Origin: UBA9676 sp963837105
GTDB taxonomy: Bacteria > Actinomycetota > Actinomycetes > Streptosporangiales > Streptosporangiaceae
DNA length: 64,000 nt
Direction: 5' to 3'
NCBI GenBank assembly: GCA_963837105.1
Contig: CAWIMG010000024.1
Coordinates: 62,001-126,000 of the forward strand
Of the stretch, positions 36,477-44,793 are shown piece after piece. The notes under the pieces were generated by a model. That model saw only the letters and a program-made list of their open reading frames with translations, was not told the origin of the DNA and ran no database searches. The stretch's first letter is position 1, and every line of letters starts with the position of its first letter. The position numbers were made by a program, and so were the translations under genes.

Positions 36477-37312
36477 CGGGGCTCCCCCAGCTCGATGGGC
36501 ACTCCCACCAGCGACCCGTATTCGGTCCAGGAGCCGTCGTAGTTCTTCACGTTCGGCTGCCCGAGCAGTTCGTGCAGGACGAACCAGGTGTGCGCGGACC
36601 GCTCGCCGATCCGGCAGTAGGCGATGGTGTCCTTGCTGAAGTCCAGCCCGGCCCCGGCATACAGGGCCCGCAGTTCCGCGTCTGGCTTGAAGGTGCCGTC
36701 GTCGCTGGCGGCCCTGGACCAGGGCACGTTGCGCGCGGTGGGGATGTGCCCGGGACGTTGCGCCTGCTCCTGCGGCAGGTGCGCGGGCGCAAGCAGCTTG
36801 CCGGTGAACTCATCCGGCGACCGCACGTCGATCAGGTTCTGCTTGCCGATCGCGGCGACCACCTCGTCACGCATCGCCCGCAGCGACCCATCCTGCGCGC
36901 TGGCCTGGTAGGACGTCCGTGGCCGGTCCGGGACCGCGGTGATCAGCTCGCGCGAGTCCAGTTCCCACTTCTTGCGGCCGCCATCCAGCAGCCGCACCCG
37001 CTGGTGCCCGTACAGCCGGAAGTACCAGTACGCGTACGCGGCGAACCAGTTGTTGTTACCGCCATAGAGCACCACCAGGTCGTCGTTGGCGATGCCCCGC
37101 TCGGACAGCAGCTGCTCGAACCCGTCCCGGTCGACGAAGTCGCGGCGGACCGGGTCCTGCAGGTCCTTGCGCCAGTCCAGCCTGATGGCGCTGCGGATGT
37201 GGCCCTTGTCGTAGGCGGTGGTGTCCTCGTCCACCTCGACCAGGACCAGCCCCGGGTCGTCCAGGTGCTCTTCCACCCAGTCGGCGTCCACCAGGACGTC
37301 AGCTCGGCTCAT
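36473..37312 (-). CDS. Thiosulfate sulfurtransferase (tandem rhodanese)
   Basis: A 279-aa protein with two rhodanese domains. The catalytic Cys is in AYCRIGERSAHTWF of the C-terminal domain; the N-terminal domain is inactive, as usual. It transfers sulfane sulfur from thiosulfate to a thiol acceptor. ATG 37312 has AAGGAGGT upstream and overlaps the DUF4395 stop (ATGA). It forms an operon with DUF4395 and DUF1416. Confidence 0.93.
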   Translation of the reverse strand: MSRADVLVDADWVEEHLDDPGLVLVEVDEDTTAYDKGHIRSAIRLDWRKDLQDPVRRDFVDRDGFEQLLSERGIANDDLVVLYGGNNNWFAAYAYWYFRLYGHQRVRLLDGGRKKWELDSRELITAVPDRPRTSYQASAQDGSLRAMRDEVVAAIGKQNLIDVRSPDEFTGKLLAPAHLPQEQAQRPGHIPTARNVPWSRAASDDGTFKPDAELRALYAGAGLDFSKDTIAYCRIGERSAHTWFVLHELLGQPNVKNYDGSWTEYGSLVGVPIELGEPR

Positions 37313-37764
37313 GCTGCTACCTCCTTGTCGGGCGCGGCTTGGGAGACCCCGCGCCGGCCCGGCCAGATACGCCGGATAAGCACATACATCTCGCAGCCCA
37401 GGCACAGGCCGAAGGCGGAGTTGAGGAACGCGGCGGCGAAGGCCAGTGCGGCGCCGGCCATGCCCAGCGCGGTCACCCCGGTTGCGTACCCGATGATGCC
37501 AACCGCACTGACGAACAAGCCGACGGCCTGGGCGAAGCGCGGCCCGGCCGGATCCTCCATCTCCCGTGGCGGGCCCAGCCGCGGCCGGACCAGCTTGCGG
37601 TAGATCAGCCCGTACGGGGAGTACGCCAGGCCCAGCCCAGCGGTCACCGCGAACACCGCCGCCTGCCAGGCGAACAGCCACACGCTGCCGGTGACCAGCA
37701 CCACCCCGAGCACAATGGCGGACAGCCCGGCGCTGAACCGCGGTCCCCTGGGATCGATCTGCAT
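37309..37764 (-). CDS. DUF4395 family membrane protein
   Basis: A 151-aa protein with four hydrophobic helices (FSAGLSAIVLGVVLVTGSVW, VFAVTAGLGLAYS, FAQAVGLFVSAVGIIGYATG, GMAGAALAFAAAFLN) and two Cys near the end (FGLCLGCEMYVL). DUF4395 proteins accompany rhodaneses and may handle sulfur at the membrane. ATG 37764 is chosen; a GAGGT site lies about 8 bases upstream. Confidence 0.88.
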   Translation of the reverse strand: MQIDPRGPRFSAGLSAIVLGVVLVTGSVWLFAWQAAVFAVTAGLGLAYSPYGLIYRKLVRPRLGPPREMEDPAGPRFAQAVGLFVSAVGIIGYATGVTALGMAGAALAFAAAFLNSAFGLCLGCEMYVLIRRIWPGRRGVSQAAPDKEVAA

Positions 37765-37881
37765 CTCGTTGCTACCTCGTGGAGTCCATCGGCTGGGCCG
37801 GCCGGCAGGCCTGGCCCGCATGGCGGTGGCTGGCCCGGGAACCCCGGCTGCCTGGCACCGCCGTTTGGCTGCGGGGCGGGT

Positions 37882-37968
37882 TCAGGCGGACGGGCACCGG
37901 GCGGGCCTGCCGCACGGCGCTGCCGACACCCGGCAGTAATCGATGGTGCGCCGCCTGGTCAGCAGCAC
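37882..37968 (-). CDS. Possible Cys-containing leader peptide of the sulfur operon
   Basis: A 28-codon frame from GTG 37968 begins VLLTRRRTIDYCRV and contains three Cys codons. It resembles the short (L)TxRxHxDLxRVxxxxC leader peptides annotated upstream of actinobacterial sulfur genes (recalled). It ends about 120 bp before the DUF4395 start. Translation stalling on Cys supply could control the operon; this is inference. The frame also opens further upstream at ATG 38031 (49 codons). Confidence 0.5.
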   Translation of the reverse strand: MLLTRRRTIDYCRVSAAPCGRPARCPSA

Positions 37969-38069
37969 CCGAACAGGCCGGCCGGGTGGGTGCCCGCGGC
38001 CCGCCCGGTCCGCCCTGCTGGCGATGCGCATGCCTGCGATGGTAGGCGGGGCAGCGGCGGCTGTCACCG

Positions 38070-38525
38070 TCACCGGCTCTCCCCGGTGGTGACCAGGGCC
38101 AGCGCCGCGGCCAGGTCAGGCCGGCGCGGCAGGCCAGATGCCCGGCGGGTGATCTGTCCCCGCGGGCCGAGCACCAGGACCGTCGGGGTGCGGCTGATGC
38201 CGAGCCGCCGGACCAGATCCATCCGCTCGTCCACGTCGATCTCCACATGCCGGACGCCGTCGGCCGTGCCCGCCACCTCCGCCAGCAGCACCCGGGTCGC
38301 CCGGCACGGCGCGCACAGCGCCGACGAGAACTGCACCAGGGTGGCCGCCGGACCCAGCGGCTGGCCCAGGTCGGCCGCGGTCAGCCGGGCGTCCGGCGAT
38401 TCCCGCAGCCGGCCGCTGTACCAGCGCCAGCCGAACCCCACCGCGGTGGCCAGCACCAGCACCACGCCAAGCACGATCACACCGGTCAGCATGTTGGTCG
38501 ACAGCACCGTCTGGCCGCCGGGCAT
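38070..38525 (-). CDS. Membrane-anchored thioredoxin-like protein
   Basis: A 151-aa protein with one N-terminal helix (LTGVIVLGVVLVLATAVGFGW) and a thioredoxin domain having the CAPC redox motif in QFSSALCAPCRAT. The cis-Pro region is RTPTVLVLG. The domain probably faces the outside. Upstream of the DUF4395-sulfurtransferase-DUF1416 set. Confidence 0.87.
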   Translation of the reverse strand: MPGGQTVLSTNMLTGVIVLGVVLVLATAVGFGWRWYSGRLRESPDARLTAADLGQPLGPAATLVQFSSALCAPCRATRVLLAEVAGTADGVRHVEIDVDERMDLVRRLGISRTPTVLVLGPRGQITRRASGLPRRPDLAAALALVTTGESR

Positions 38526-38570
38526 TCCCGGGGCGCGGCCCCCGCTGGCCCCCCGGCCTGGCCGCGCTGG

Positions 38571-39290
38571 TCAGGCGGCATGCACGCTGGCCACCACCTG
38601 TCCGGACGCGGTCACCTCGAAGGTGCGCAGCTGCCGGTCGGTCAGCGAGGTGGACACCGGGTACCAGCCCAGGCCGCCCCCGTAGCTCACCCGCCAGCCG
38701 CCCAGCACCCAGTGGTGACCGCGGGAGTCGACGACCAGGAACTGGCAGACGGTGCCCGGCCTGATCCCCCAGACCTGCACCTGCATGGTGGTGCCCCACG
38801 GCTGGCGCGCATACCGCACCCGCAGCCCCGCCTGGGTCGCCGCGTCGGTGCGGGCGACCGTCTGCCAGTGCAGCACCGGGCCGGCCGCCACCGGCCGCGC
38901 CGCGGGCGGGCCGGAGTGCAGCAGTTCGGCCGCGGCGGCACCGGCTCCCAGCGCCAGCACGGCCACCACCGCGGCCGCCGTCAGTTCCCGCCACCGGCGT
39001 ATCCGGCGCACCTGGGCGGTCCTGGCCAGCGCGGCCGGCAGCAGGTCCGCGGCCGCTGCGGCCAGCGCCGCCTCGTCGGCCGGGTCGTCCGCCACCAGCC
39101 GTTCCGCCTCCGCGGTGGGCACCCGCCGCAGCAGCGCGGGCAGTCCGGCCAGCCCAGCCAGTTCCTCCCGGCATTCGGGGCAGCCGGCCAGATGCTCGTC
39201 AACCATGGCACGGTCAGCGGGGTCGATGGCACCCAGCACGTAGACGCCGAGCGAGTGCCGGATTGCCCGGCAGCCTGCCGCACTGCTCAT
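38571..39290 (-). CDS. Zinc-finger anti-sigma factor
   Basis: A 239-aa membrane anti-sigma factor. The N-terminal zinc anti-sigma motif is DEHLAGCPECREEL (H-x3-C-x2-C, about residues 33-41). One helix follows (TAAAVVAVLALGAGAAAAE, about 105-123). The extracytoplasmic part is a beta-rich domain (WGTTMQVQVWGIRPG). Its ATG overlaps the sigma stop (ATGA), typical of ECF pairs. Confidence 0.9.
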   Translation of the reverse strand: MSSAAGCRAIRHSLGVYVLGAIDPADRAMVDEHLAGCPECREELAGLAGLPALLRRVPTAEAERLVADDPADEAALAAAAADLLPAALARTAQVRRIRRWRELTAAAVVAVLALGAGAAAAELLHSGPPAARPVAAGPVLHWQTVARTDAATQAGLRVRYARQPWGTTMQVQVWGIRPGTVCQFLVVDSRGHHWVLGGWRVSYGGGLGWYPVSTSLTDRQLRTFEVTASGQVVASVHAA

Positions 39291-39877
39291 GGTGCCAACC
39301 CCCTTTCCTCCAGTGCCAGCTTCAGGGCGCGGAGCGCGTAGAAAGCCCGCGACTTGACGGTACCTGCCGGAATGCCGAGCACCGCGGCCGCTTCGGCAAC
39401 CGACCTGCCCAGGTAGTAGGTCTCCAGCAGGACCCGGCGCTGCTCGGGCCGCAGCGTGGACAGGGCGTCCGCGACCGCCCAGGATTCGAGTACCCGATCC
39501 GCCTCGTCGGGGACCGGGATCAGTTCCAGGGCACCCTCCCCGACCTCCTGCGGGCGCGCCCTCCTGGCCCGGTGGGCGTCCACCGCGAGGTTGCGCGCCA
39601 CCGCGAACAGCCAGGGCCGGGCCGGGCGGTCGGCGATGGCCTCCGGGTGCCGCCAGGCGCGGAACAGCGTCTCCTGCACGATGTCCTCCGCCCGCTGCCG
39701 GTCCCCGTCGGTCAGCCGCAGCGCGTACCGCAGCAAGGGGGCAGCATGTTCGGCGTACAGCGCGCGCACCAGCGACTCATCACTGACCCGGTCACCGGGC
39801 CAGCCGTGGCCGGGCCCGCTCTGACGCACCACGCTTGTGTCACGGCCAGGGCGCGGGTTCGGTTCATTCCGCGTCAT
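39287..39877 (-). CDS. ECF RNA polymerase sigma factor
   Basis: A 196-aa ECF sigma factor. Region 2: AEDIVQETLFRAWRHPE and WLFAVARNLAVDAHRARRA. Region 4: LRPEQRRVLLETYYLGRSVA and LGIPAGTVKSRAFYAL. Held by the anti-sigma encoded right after it. ATG 39877 is used; GTG 39787 is a shorter alternative, beginning with the conserved VSDESLVRALY. Confidence 0.92.
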   Translation of the reverse strand: MTRNEPNPRPGRDTSVVRQSGPGHGWPGDRVSDESLVRALYAEHAAPLLRYALRLTDGDRQRAEDIVQETLFRAWRHPEAIADRPARPWLFAVARNLAVDAHRARRARPQEVGEGALELIPVPDEADRVLESWAVADALSTLRPEQRRVLLETYYLGRSVAEAAAVLGIPAGTVKSRAFYALRALKLALEERGLAP

Positions 39878-39893
39878 CCGGTGCCCGATCCGG

Positions 39894-40154
39894 TCAGCCG
39901 CCCGCGAACGGCGGCAGGACCTCGATCACGGCTCCGTCATCCAGGCGCACGTCCCCGGGCGGCCGGTGACCGGCCTGCTCACCGTCGATGAGGAAAGAGG
40001 ACCGGGCCAGCACCGCCGCCAGCTCGGGCGTGCCGGCGTGCCGGGCCCGCACCTGGCTGAGCGCCTCGGCCAGGGTGCAAGCGGCAAGGGTTTCCTCGGC
40101 GACCCCGGCGGCGTGCCTGGCGGCCGCCCAGTAGCGCACAGTGACCATGACCAC
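39894..40154 (-). CDS. MoaD/ThiS-family sulfur carrier protein
   Basis: An 86-aa ubiquitin-like protein ending in FAGG, the di-Gly tail that is adenylated and thiocarboxylated. VTVRYWAAARHAAGVAEET and GAVIEVLPPFAGG are typical of MoaD, the small subunit of molybdopterin synthase. No MoaE is adjacent. Divergent from glnR with about 95 bp between. Confidence 0.9.
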   Translation of the reverse strand: MVMVTVRYWAAARHAAGVAEETLAACTLAEALSQVRARHAGTPELAAVLARSSFLIDGEQAGHRPPGDVRLDDGAVIEVLPPFAGG

Positions 40155-40248
40155 GTCGGCTATTCTCGCTCACATCGGATCCGGGCGACGCTGCCCGCCA
40201 GTGACAGTCTGCACGTGCTGACCGGGACGGGGCGGAGGTGGCCGCAGT

Positions 40249-41226
40249 TTGACGGAGCTTTTGCTGCTCACCAGCGCCACCGATCCGCCCGCGGAGATCG
40301 TGCCAGCGCTCGGGCTGCTGCTGCATACGGTACGGGCCGCGCCAGCCGAGATGGCCGCGCTCGACGACTTCCCGGCGGCGGACGCGGTGCTGGTGGATGC
40401 GCGCCGGGACCTGGCCCGGGCCAGGGAACTGTGCCGGCTGCTGCGGGACACGGGCCTGGCAGCCCCGGTCATCGCGGTACTGACCGAAGGCGGCCTGGCC
40501 GCGGTCACCGCCGACTGGGGAACCGACGACGTGATCCTCAACACTGCCGGGCCGGCCGAGGTGGAGGCCCGGCTGCGGCTCGCGATCGGCCGCCAGGCCA
40601 GCCAGGCGCCCATCACGCCGGACGAGATCCGCTCCGGCGATCTGGCCATCGACGAAGCCACCTACTCCGCCCGGCTGCGCAGCCGGGTCCTCGACCTCAC
40701 CTTCAAGGAGTTCGAGCTGCTCAAGTTCCTGGCCCAGCACCCGGGCCGGGTCTTCACCCGGGCCCACCTGCTGCAGGAAGTGTGGGGGTATGACTATTTC
40801 GGCGGCACCCGCACGGTAGACGTGCACGTCCGGCGGCTGCGGGCCAAGCTGGGCGCCGAGCATGAGGGGCTGATCGGCACGGTGCGCAACGTCGGATACC
40901 GGTTCGTCCCAGTCAAGCCGGACGAGGGCCGCCGCGGGCGGCCGGGCCAGGCGGCCAGCCCGGAGCCCGGCCAGGAGACCGGGGCGGACGGCGAGGTGAC
41001 CGGTGCCTGGCCGGGCGAGGTAGCAGGAGCCGGGCCGGGCGAGGTAGCAGGAGCCGGGCCGGGCGAGGTAGCAGGAGCCGGGCCGGGCGAGGTGGACGGA
41101 GCCGCGCCGGGCGGGGCCGACGGGACCGGGACAGCCGGGATGGCGCGCCCGCGGCTGCGCCGCCCGCACGACGCAGGTGAGCTGGCCGGCCGGACAGGAG
41201 CGGGCCCTGCGCGAGCCGACCGCTGA
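40249..41226 (+). CDS. glnR: Nitrogen regulator GlnR (OmpR-type response regulator) with extended tail
   Basis: Orphan OmpR-family regulator of nitrogen assimilation. The N-terminal domain reads EIVPALGLLLHTVRAAPAE and AAVTADWGTDDVILNTAGPA, very close to Streptomyces GlnR (recalled). The winged helix has LDLTFKEFELLKFLAQHPG and YFGGTRTVDVHVRRLRAKLG. TTG 40249 is preceded by GGAGG. Streptomyces GlnR is about 267 aa; this one is 325 aa because of a low-complexity tail (from about residue 225) with an 8-residue tandem repeat. The mshD frame overlaps its last 50 bases. Confidence 0.95.
   Translation: MTELLLLTSATDPPAEIVPALGLLLHTVRAAPAEMAALDDFPAADAVLVDARRDLARARELCRLLRDTGLAAPVIAVLTEGGLAAVTADWGTDDVILNTAGPAEVEARLRLAIGRQASQAPITPDEIRSGDLAIDEATYSARLRSRVLDLTFKEFELLKFLAQHPGRVFTRAHLLQEVWGYDYFGGTRTVDVHVRRLRAKLGAEHEGLIGTVRNVGYRFVPVKPDEGRRGRPGQAASPEPGQETGADGEVTGAWPGEVAGAGPGEVAGAGPGEVAGAGPGEVDGAAPGGADGTGTAGMARPRLRRPHDAGELAGRTGAGPARADR
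40990..41093 (+). repeat. 24-bp tandem repeat in the glnR tail
   Basis: Three perfect 24-bp units (41014-41037, 41038-41061, 41062-41085) encode GEVAGAGP. A diverged unit precedes them (40990-41013) and a partial one follows (to 41093). Identity at the DNA level shows recent expansion. Confidence 0.95.
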
Positions 41227-42214
41227 CGCCGGCCCCGGGGGCGGCGACGGCCGCCCGCATGGCACGGCGGGCATCACCAGCCAGGGCACCATCGGCCCGG
41301 ATGAGGCGGCTGCCGTGCTCGCGCTGGTGGCCGCGGTCACCGCGGCCGACGGCGTCGGGCCCTTGTCGGAGCAGAGCCTGCTGCACATCCGGCATGGCGG
41401 CGACCGCGGTGCCCGGAACCTGCTGGCCTGGCGAGACGGCGAACTCGCCGGTTTTGCCCATCTGGACGGCGACGGCCTGGCCGGTGAGCTGGCCGTTCAT
41501 CCCGCCTACCGGCGGCAGGGGCTGGGCCGGGCACTAGCCCGCGAACTGGCCGCCACGGCCGGCCGGCCGCTGCGGCTGTGGGCTCACGGCGACCTGCCCG
41601 CCGCGGCCGCGCTGGCCGCCAGCACCGGGTTTACCCGGGGACGCGGGCTCTGGCAGATGTACCGGCCGCTGGCGGACCCCCTGCCCGAATCCCGGCTGCC
41701 GGACGGCATCACGGTGCGCGCGTTCGTGCCCGGCCAGGACGAGCGGGCCTGGCTCACGGTGAACGCCCGGGCCTTTGCCGGGCACCCGGAACAGGGCCGG
41801 TGGACCTGGCAGGACCTGGCCGAGCGCGAGCAGGAGCCCTGGTTCGACCCGGCCGGGTTCTTCCTGGCCTTCCGCGGTGGGCAGCTGGCCGGCTTCCACT
41901 GGACCAAGATCCACACGGCCGGGGCGCCGGGCGGCTCCCCAGTGGTCGGCTCCCCCGCTGGCGGCGCCCTGGCAGCGGGAGAAACACCTGCTCAGGCGGT
42001 GGGCGAGGTCTACGTGATCGGAGTGGACCCGTCGGCCCAGGGCACCGGTCTTGGCCGGGCGCTCACCCTGCTCGGCCTGCGCCATCTGCGGGACCGCGGG
42101 ATGCCCGGCGTCATGCTCTATGTTGACGAGGTGAATACATCAGCCATCGCGCTGTACGAATCGCTTGGATTCAGCCGGGCAGCGACCGACGTCGTCTATC
42201 AACTCGGGGCCTGA
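41177..42214 (+). CDS. mshD: Mycothiol synthase MshD
   Basis: Acetylates Cys-GlcN-Ins to mycothiol, the actinobacterial low-molecular thiol. The 345-aa protein has two GNAT domains. The first has LAVHPAYRRQGLGRALARE, the second EVYVIGVDPSAQGTGLGRAL and the end YVDEVNTSAIALYESLGF. The true start is uncertain because GTG 41177 lies within glnR with a weak ribosome site; conserved sequence begins about residue 37. Confidence 0.92.
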   Translation: MSWPAGQERALREPTADAGPGGGDGRPHGTAGITSQGTIGPDEAAAVLALVAAVTAADGVGPLSEQSLLHIRHGGDRGARNLLAWRDGELAGFAHLDGDGLAGELAVHPAYRRQGLGRALARELAATAGRPLRLWAHGDLPAAAALAASTGFTRGRGLWQMYRPLADPLPESRLPDGITVRAFVPGQDERAWLTVNARAFAGHPEQGRWTWQDLAEREQEPWFDPAGFFLAFRGGQLAGFHWTKIHTAGAPGGSPVVGSPAGGALAAGETPAQAVGEVYVIGVDPSAQGTGLGRALTLLGLRHLRDRGMPGVMLYVDEVNTSAIALYESLGFSRAATDVVYQLGA

Positions 42215-42235
42215 GCCATTCCCCCGGCGTCGCGG

Positions 42236-42388
42236 TCAGGCGACCGACTTCACCCCGAGAGCCTCATCGATCTCCGCGGGAGTGAGCCGATGGTCGCTCG
42301 CAGCTACGGCACTGAGAACCTCGGCATAGAGCTCGATCTCATCGAGCGCCACGAGATCGTGGACGCGAAGATCGAGGCACTCAGGCAC
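42236..42388 (-). CDS. Small acidic hypothetical protein
   Basis: A 50-aa frame with coding-like composition: LDLRVHDLVALDEIELYAEV and HRLTPAEIDEALGVKSV. GTG 42388 has GGAGGTGA about 8 bases upstream; ATG 42403 is an alternative. It resembles short actinobacterial proteins of unknown role found as single genes. Lower GC than neighbours. Confidence 0.6.
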   Translation of the reverse strand: MPECLDLRVHDLVALDEIELYAEVLSAVAASDHRLTPAEIDEALGVKSVA

Positions 42389-42464
42389 CGCGCTCACCTC
42401 CATCGCCGAGCGGAGCCATAGCTGACCCTGCCAGCAAGGCTACGTCGCGGATCGGCGCCCCCGC

Positions 42465-42482
42465 ATGACCCAATAGGGTCAT
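42465..42482. promoter_or_regulatory. Perfect inverted repeat upstream of the small acidic protein
   Basis: ATGACCC-AATA-GGGTCAT: seven-base perfect arms with a 4-base AT spacer. It lies about 80-95 bp upstream of the 50-aa gene in a relatively AT-rich patch of the 289-bp intergenic region. A repressor operator is plausible; the binding protein is unknown. Nothing else was recognised in 42389-42677. Confidence 0.5.
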
Positions 42483-42677
42483 TTCTGGACCAGGTTCGGG
42501 GGGTATTACCTGCTGGCCCGATGACAATTCCAATAAGCAGGGCACATCGTGTCCCGGCAGCCTGTAATGCGCCTCCCGCACCGGGATCAGGCGGGGCCGG
42601 CCGCCCGGACGGGGCGGGATCAGCCGGCCAGGTGCGGTGAAGGCCGGGCGCGGTGAGCCGGCCGGGCGCGGTGAGGG

Positions 42678-43217
42678 TCAGCCGGCGGGATCGGTCCAGG
42701 AGGCGCCGCGGTGACGGGCCGCGCGCTGCACATAGCGCTCGGCCGAGTCGGCGAACGTGGCCCGGTCCTCGTCGGTGAGTTCCCGTATCACCCGCCCGGG
42801 CACACCAGCGGCCAGCACGCCCGGCGGGATGTGCTGGCCAGGCCGGATCACGGTGCCCGCCGCGACCAGGGAGCCGGCCCCGATCCGGGCCCGGCCCAGC
42901 ACGACCGCCCCGATCCCGATCAGAGCGCCAGCCCCGATGTAGGCACCGTGCACGGTGGCCCGGTGCCCGAGGGTGACCTGTTCCGCCAGGATCGCCGGCT
43001 CTCCTTCGTCCACGTGCAGACAGCACAGATCCTGGATGTTGCAGCCCTCGCCGACCACGATCTGGTCGTCGTCGGCCCGCAGCACCGAGCCGTACCAGAC
43101 GCTGGCCCGGGGACCGACGGTTACCGCACCGACCAGCACCGCACCGGGGGCAATCCACGCCTGCGGATGGACCTGTGGCGTCATACCCTCCAGTGCGCCA
43201 AGGCGGTAGCTCTGCAC
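42678..43217 (-). CDS. Gamma-carbonic anhydrase family protein
   Basis: A 179-aa left-handed beta-helix protein of hexapeptide repeats (VLVGAVTVGPRASVWYGSVL and onward). Candidate zinc His residues are in CLHVDEGE and VTLGHRATVHGAYIG, the gamma-carbonic-anhydrase arrangement. It may hydrate CO2 or be a structural relative. Start ATG 43217. Confidence 0.88.
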   Translation of the reverse strand: MQSYRLGALEGMTPQVHPQAWIAPGAVLVGAVTVGPRASVWYGSVLRADDDQIVVGEGCNIQDLCCLHVDEGEPAILAEQVTLGHRATVHGAYIGAGALIGIGAVVLGRARIGAGSLVAAGTVIRPGQHIPPGVLAAGVPGRVIRELTDEDRATFADSAERYVQRAARHRGASWTDPAG

Positions 43218-43641
43218 TGCGTCTCCTTCTGCCGGCCCGGGCAGCCAGCGGCATCATCAGCCGTCCGGGGTGACCGCGGCCGTGGCTGGCGGTAGCGCCA
43301 CATCATAGGAACCCGGCCCGGCCGGGACCGGAGCCGGGCGGGGCCCGGAGGACCGGAGGCGGGTGCTGAAGCGGGCACGGCCAGGACGCGCGGTATTGCG
43401 AAACGTAGCCACGCGGTCACGAAAATGGCAGCAAACCGGGATAATCGTTCGTTTGGGTTGCGTTCCGGCGGGGTTGCGACCAGAGTCGTGACCGTCCCCC
43501 AGCCCCGACCTCCGGCCCGGCAGGTACCGGCCGGCCACCCCCTGGGCCGAACCACGGCCCGTTCCGATGCCACCGCAGCCACCCCCGGTCAGCCTGGCTC
43601 AGGCAGCAGGACCCGTCCGGGCAGATTTCCCGGGTACCGAC
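43218..43641. other. Intergenic stretch, no gene recognised
   Basis: 424 bp between divergent genes, holding both promoters. GGGATAATCG at about 43438 resembles a -10 element for the DivIVA-type gene but no good -35 was seen. No convincing ORF on either strand. Confidence 0.5.
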
Positions 43642-44763
43642 ATGACTGATGACGCAGACCTGTTGATCGACCACCACGGAGAGGACCCGTTCGAGGTCCA
43701 GATGCGTGGGTACAGCCGCCGCCAGGTGGACGACTACGTGGCGAGCGCCCGCGCCCGGATCCGTGAGCTGAAGGAACAGGCATCGCTCGCGCAGGACGAG
43801 ACCGAACGGCTGCGGCTGGAACTGTCGGCCGCGCGCCAGGGGCTGTCCGGCAAGCCCGCTCACGAGGAGATCAGCGAGCGGGTCGGGCAGATCCTCAAGC
43901 TCGCCGACGACGAGGCCAGGGCGCAGCGCAACCGGGCCGCCGAAGACATCGTCAAGCAGCGCGAGGACGCCAAGAAGGAAGCCGACCGGATCCGGACCGA
44001 GGCGCGCGAGCAGACCGAGCGGATGCTGACCGCTGCCCAGGAGCAGGCGGAGAACGCGATCACCACTGCCCGGGCAGAAGCCGACAAGATGCGGAACTCG
44101 GCCCGGCTGGAAACCGAGCGGGCGATCGCCGAGGCGACCAAGGACGCGGAGAACACCCTCGCCACCGCCAAGGCCCAGGCCAAGCAGATGCTGGACGAGG
44201 CCACCACCCGGGCCAGCGCCATCCACGACGGTGCCGAGCGGCGGCTGAACCTGCTCACCTCCCGCCACACCGAGACCATGCGGCGGCTGACCGAGATCCG
44301 CGACGTGGTCACCAACCTGGTCGCCAGCGAAACTTCCCGTGGCTCGCTGGAGGACGAGGTGGCCAAGTCGGTCGCCACGTCGTTCGCGGCGGGCGGCCCG
44401 TCCGCCCGGACAGCGGCCGACGCCAGGCGCGCACCGACCGGCCGGGCCGGGGCCAGGGAGACGGGCCAGGAGCGCGACAAGCCCGGCTCGGACGCGCCCG
44501 TCCCGGCTGGCGCCGGGCACCTCAGCCCGCAAACCGCCAGCGCGGGCCATGAGACCCGGCCCGGGACAGCCGCCAAGCCGCCCGTCCGTCCTGGTAACGG
44601 CAGCCCCAGCAGCAGCCAGGTGCCCGGGACCCCGCCGGACAGCAGCAAGGCACCCGGTCCCGCCACCCCCGCCACGCCCGCCTCCCCTGCCACCCCCGCT
44701 ACGCCGGGCCCGCCGGGTGGTTCAGGCGTGGCCAGTGACAACGTCCGGGTCCTGCCGGACTGA
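43642..44763 (+). CDS. DivIVA-domain coiled-coil protein
   Basis: A 373-aa protein. The DivIVA-type N-terminus (DPFEVQMRGYSRRQVDDYVA, about residues 15-35) is followed by a long Ala/Glu/Arg coiled coil to about residue 235. A Pro/Ser/Ala-rich tail follows (PATPATPASPATPATPGPP). Such proteins organise polar growth or the cell-wall machinery in actinobacteria. ATG 43642 is chosen as the first codon before the conserved segment; an in-frame ATG at 43567 is possible. Confidence 0.83.
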   Translation: MTDDADLLIDHHGEDPFEVQMRGYSRRQVDDYVASARARIRELKEQASLAQDETERLRLELSAARQGLSGKPAHEEISERVGQILKLADDEARAQRNRAAEDIVKQREDAKKEADRIRTEAREQTERMLTAAQEQAENAITTARAEADKMRNSARLETERAIAEATKDAENTLATAKAQAKQMLDEATTRASAIHDGAERRLNLLTSRHTETMRRLTEIRDVVTNLVASETSRGSLEDEVAKSVATSFAAGGPSARTAADARRAPTGRAGARETGQERDKPGSDAPVPAGAGHLSPQTASAGHETRPGTAAKPPVRPGNGSPSSSQVPGTPPDSSKAPGPATPATPASPATPATPGPPGGSGVASDNVRVLPD

Positions 44764-44793
44764 ACCAGCGGACGGCGGCGCCCTGGCGCGGGC

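Noticed and set aside
42381..42581. 66-codon minus-strand frame upstream of the small acidic gene, as an antitoxin partner
   Set aside because: No recognised motif, no ribosome site, and it overlaps the better supported 50-aa frame; the palindrome lies inside it.
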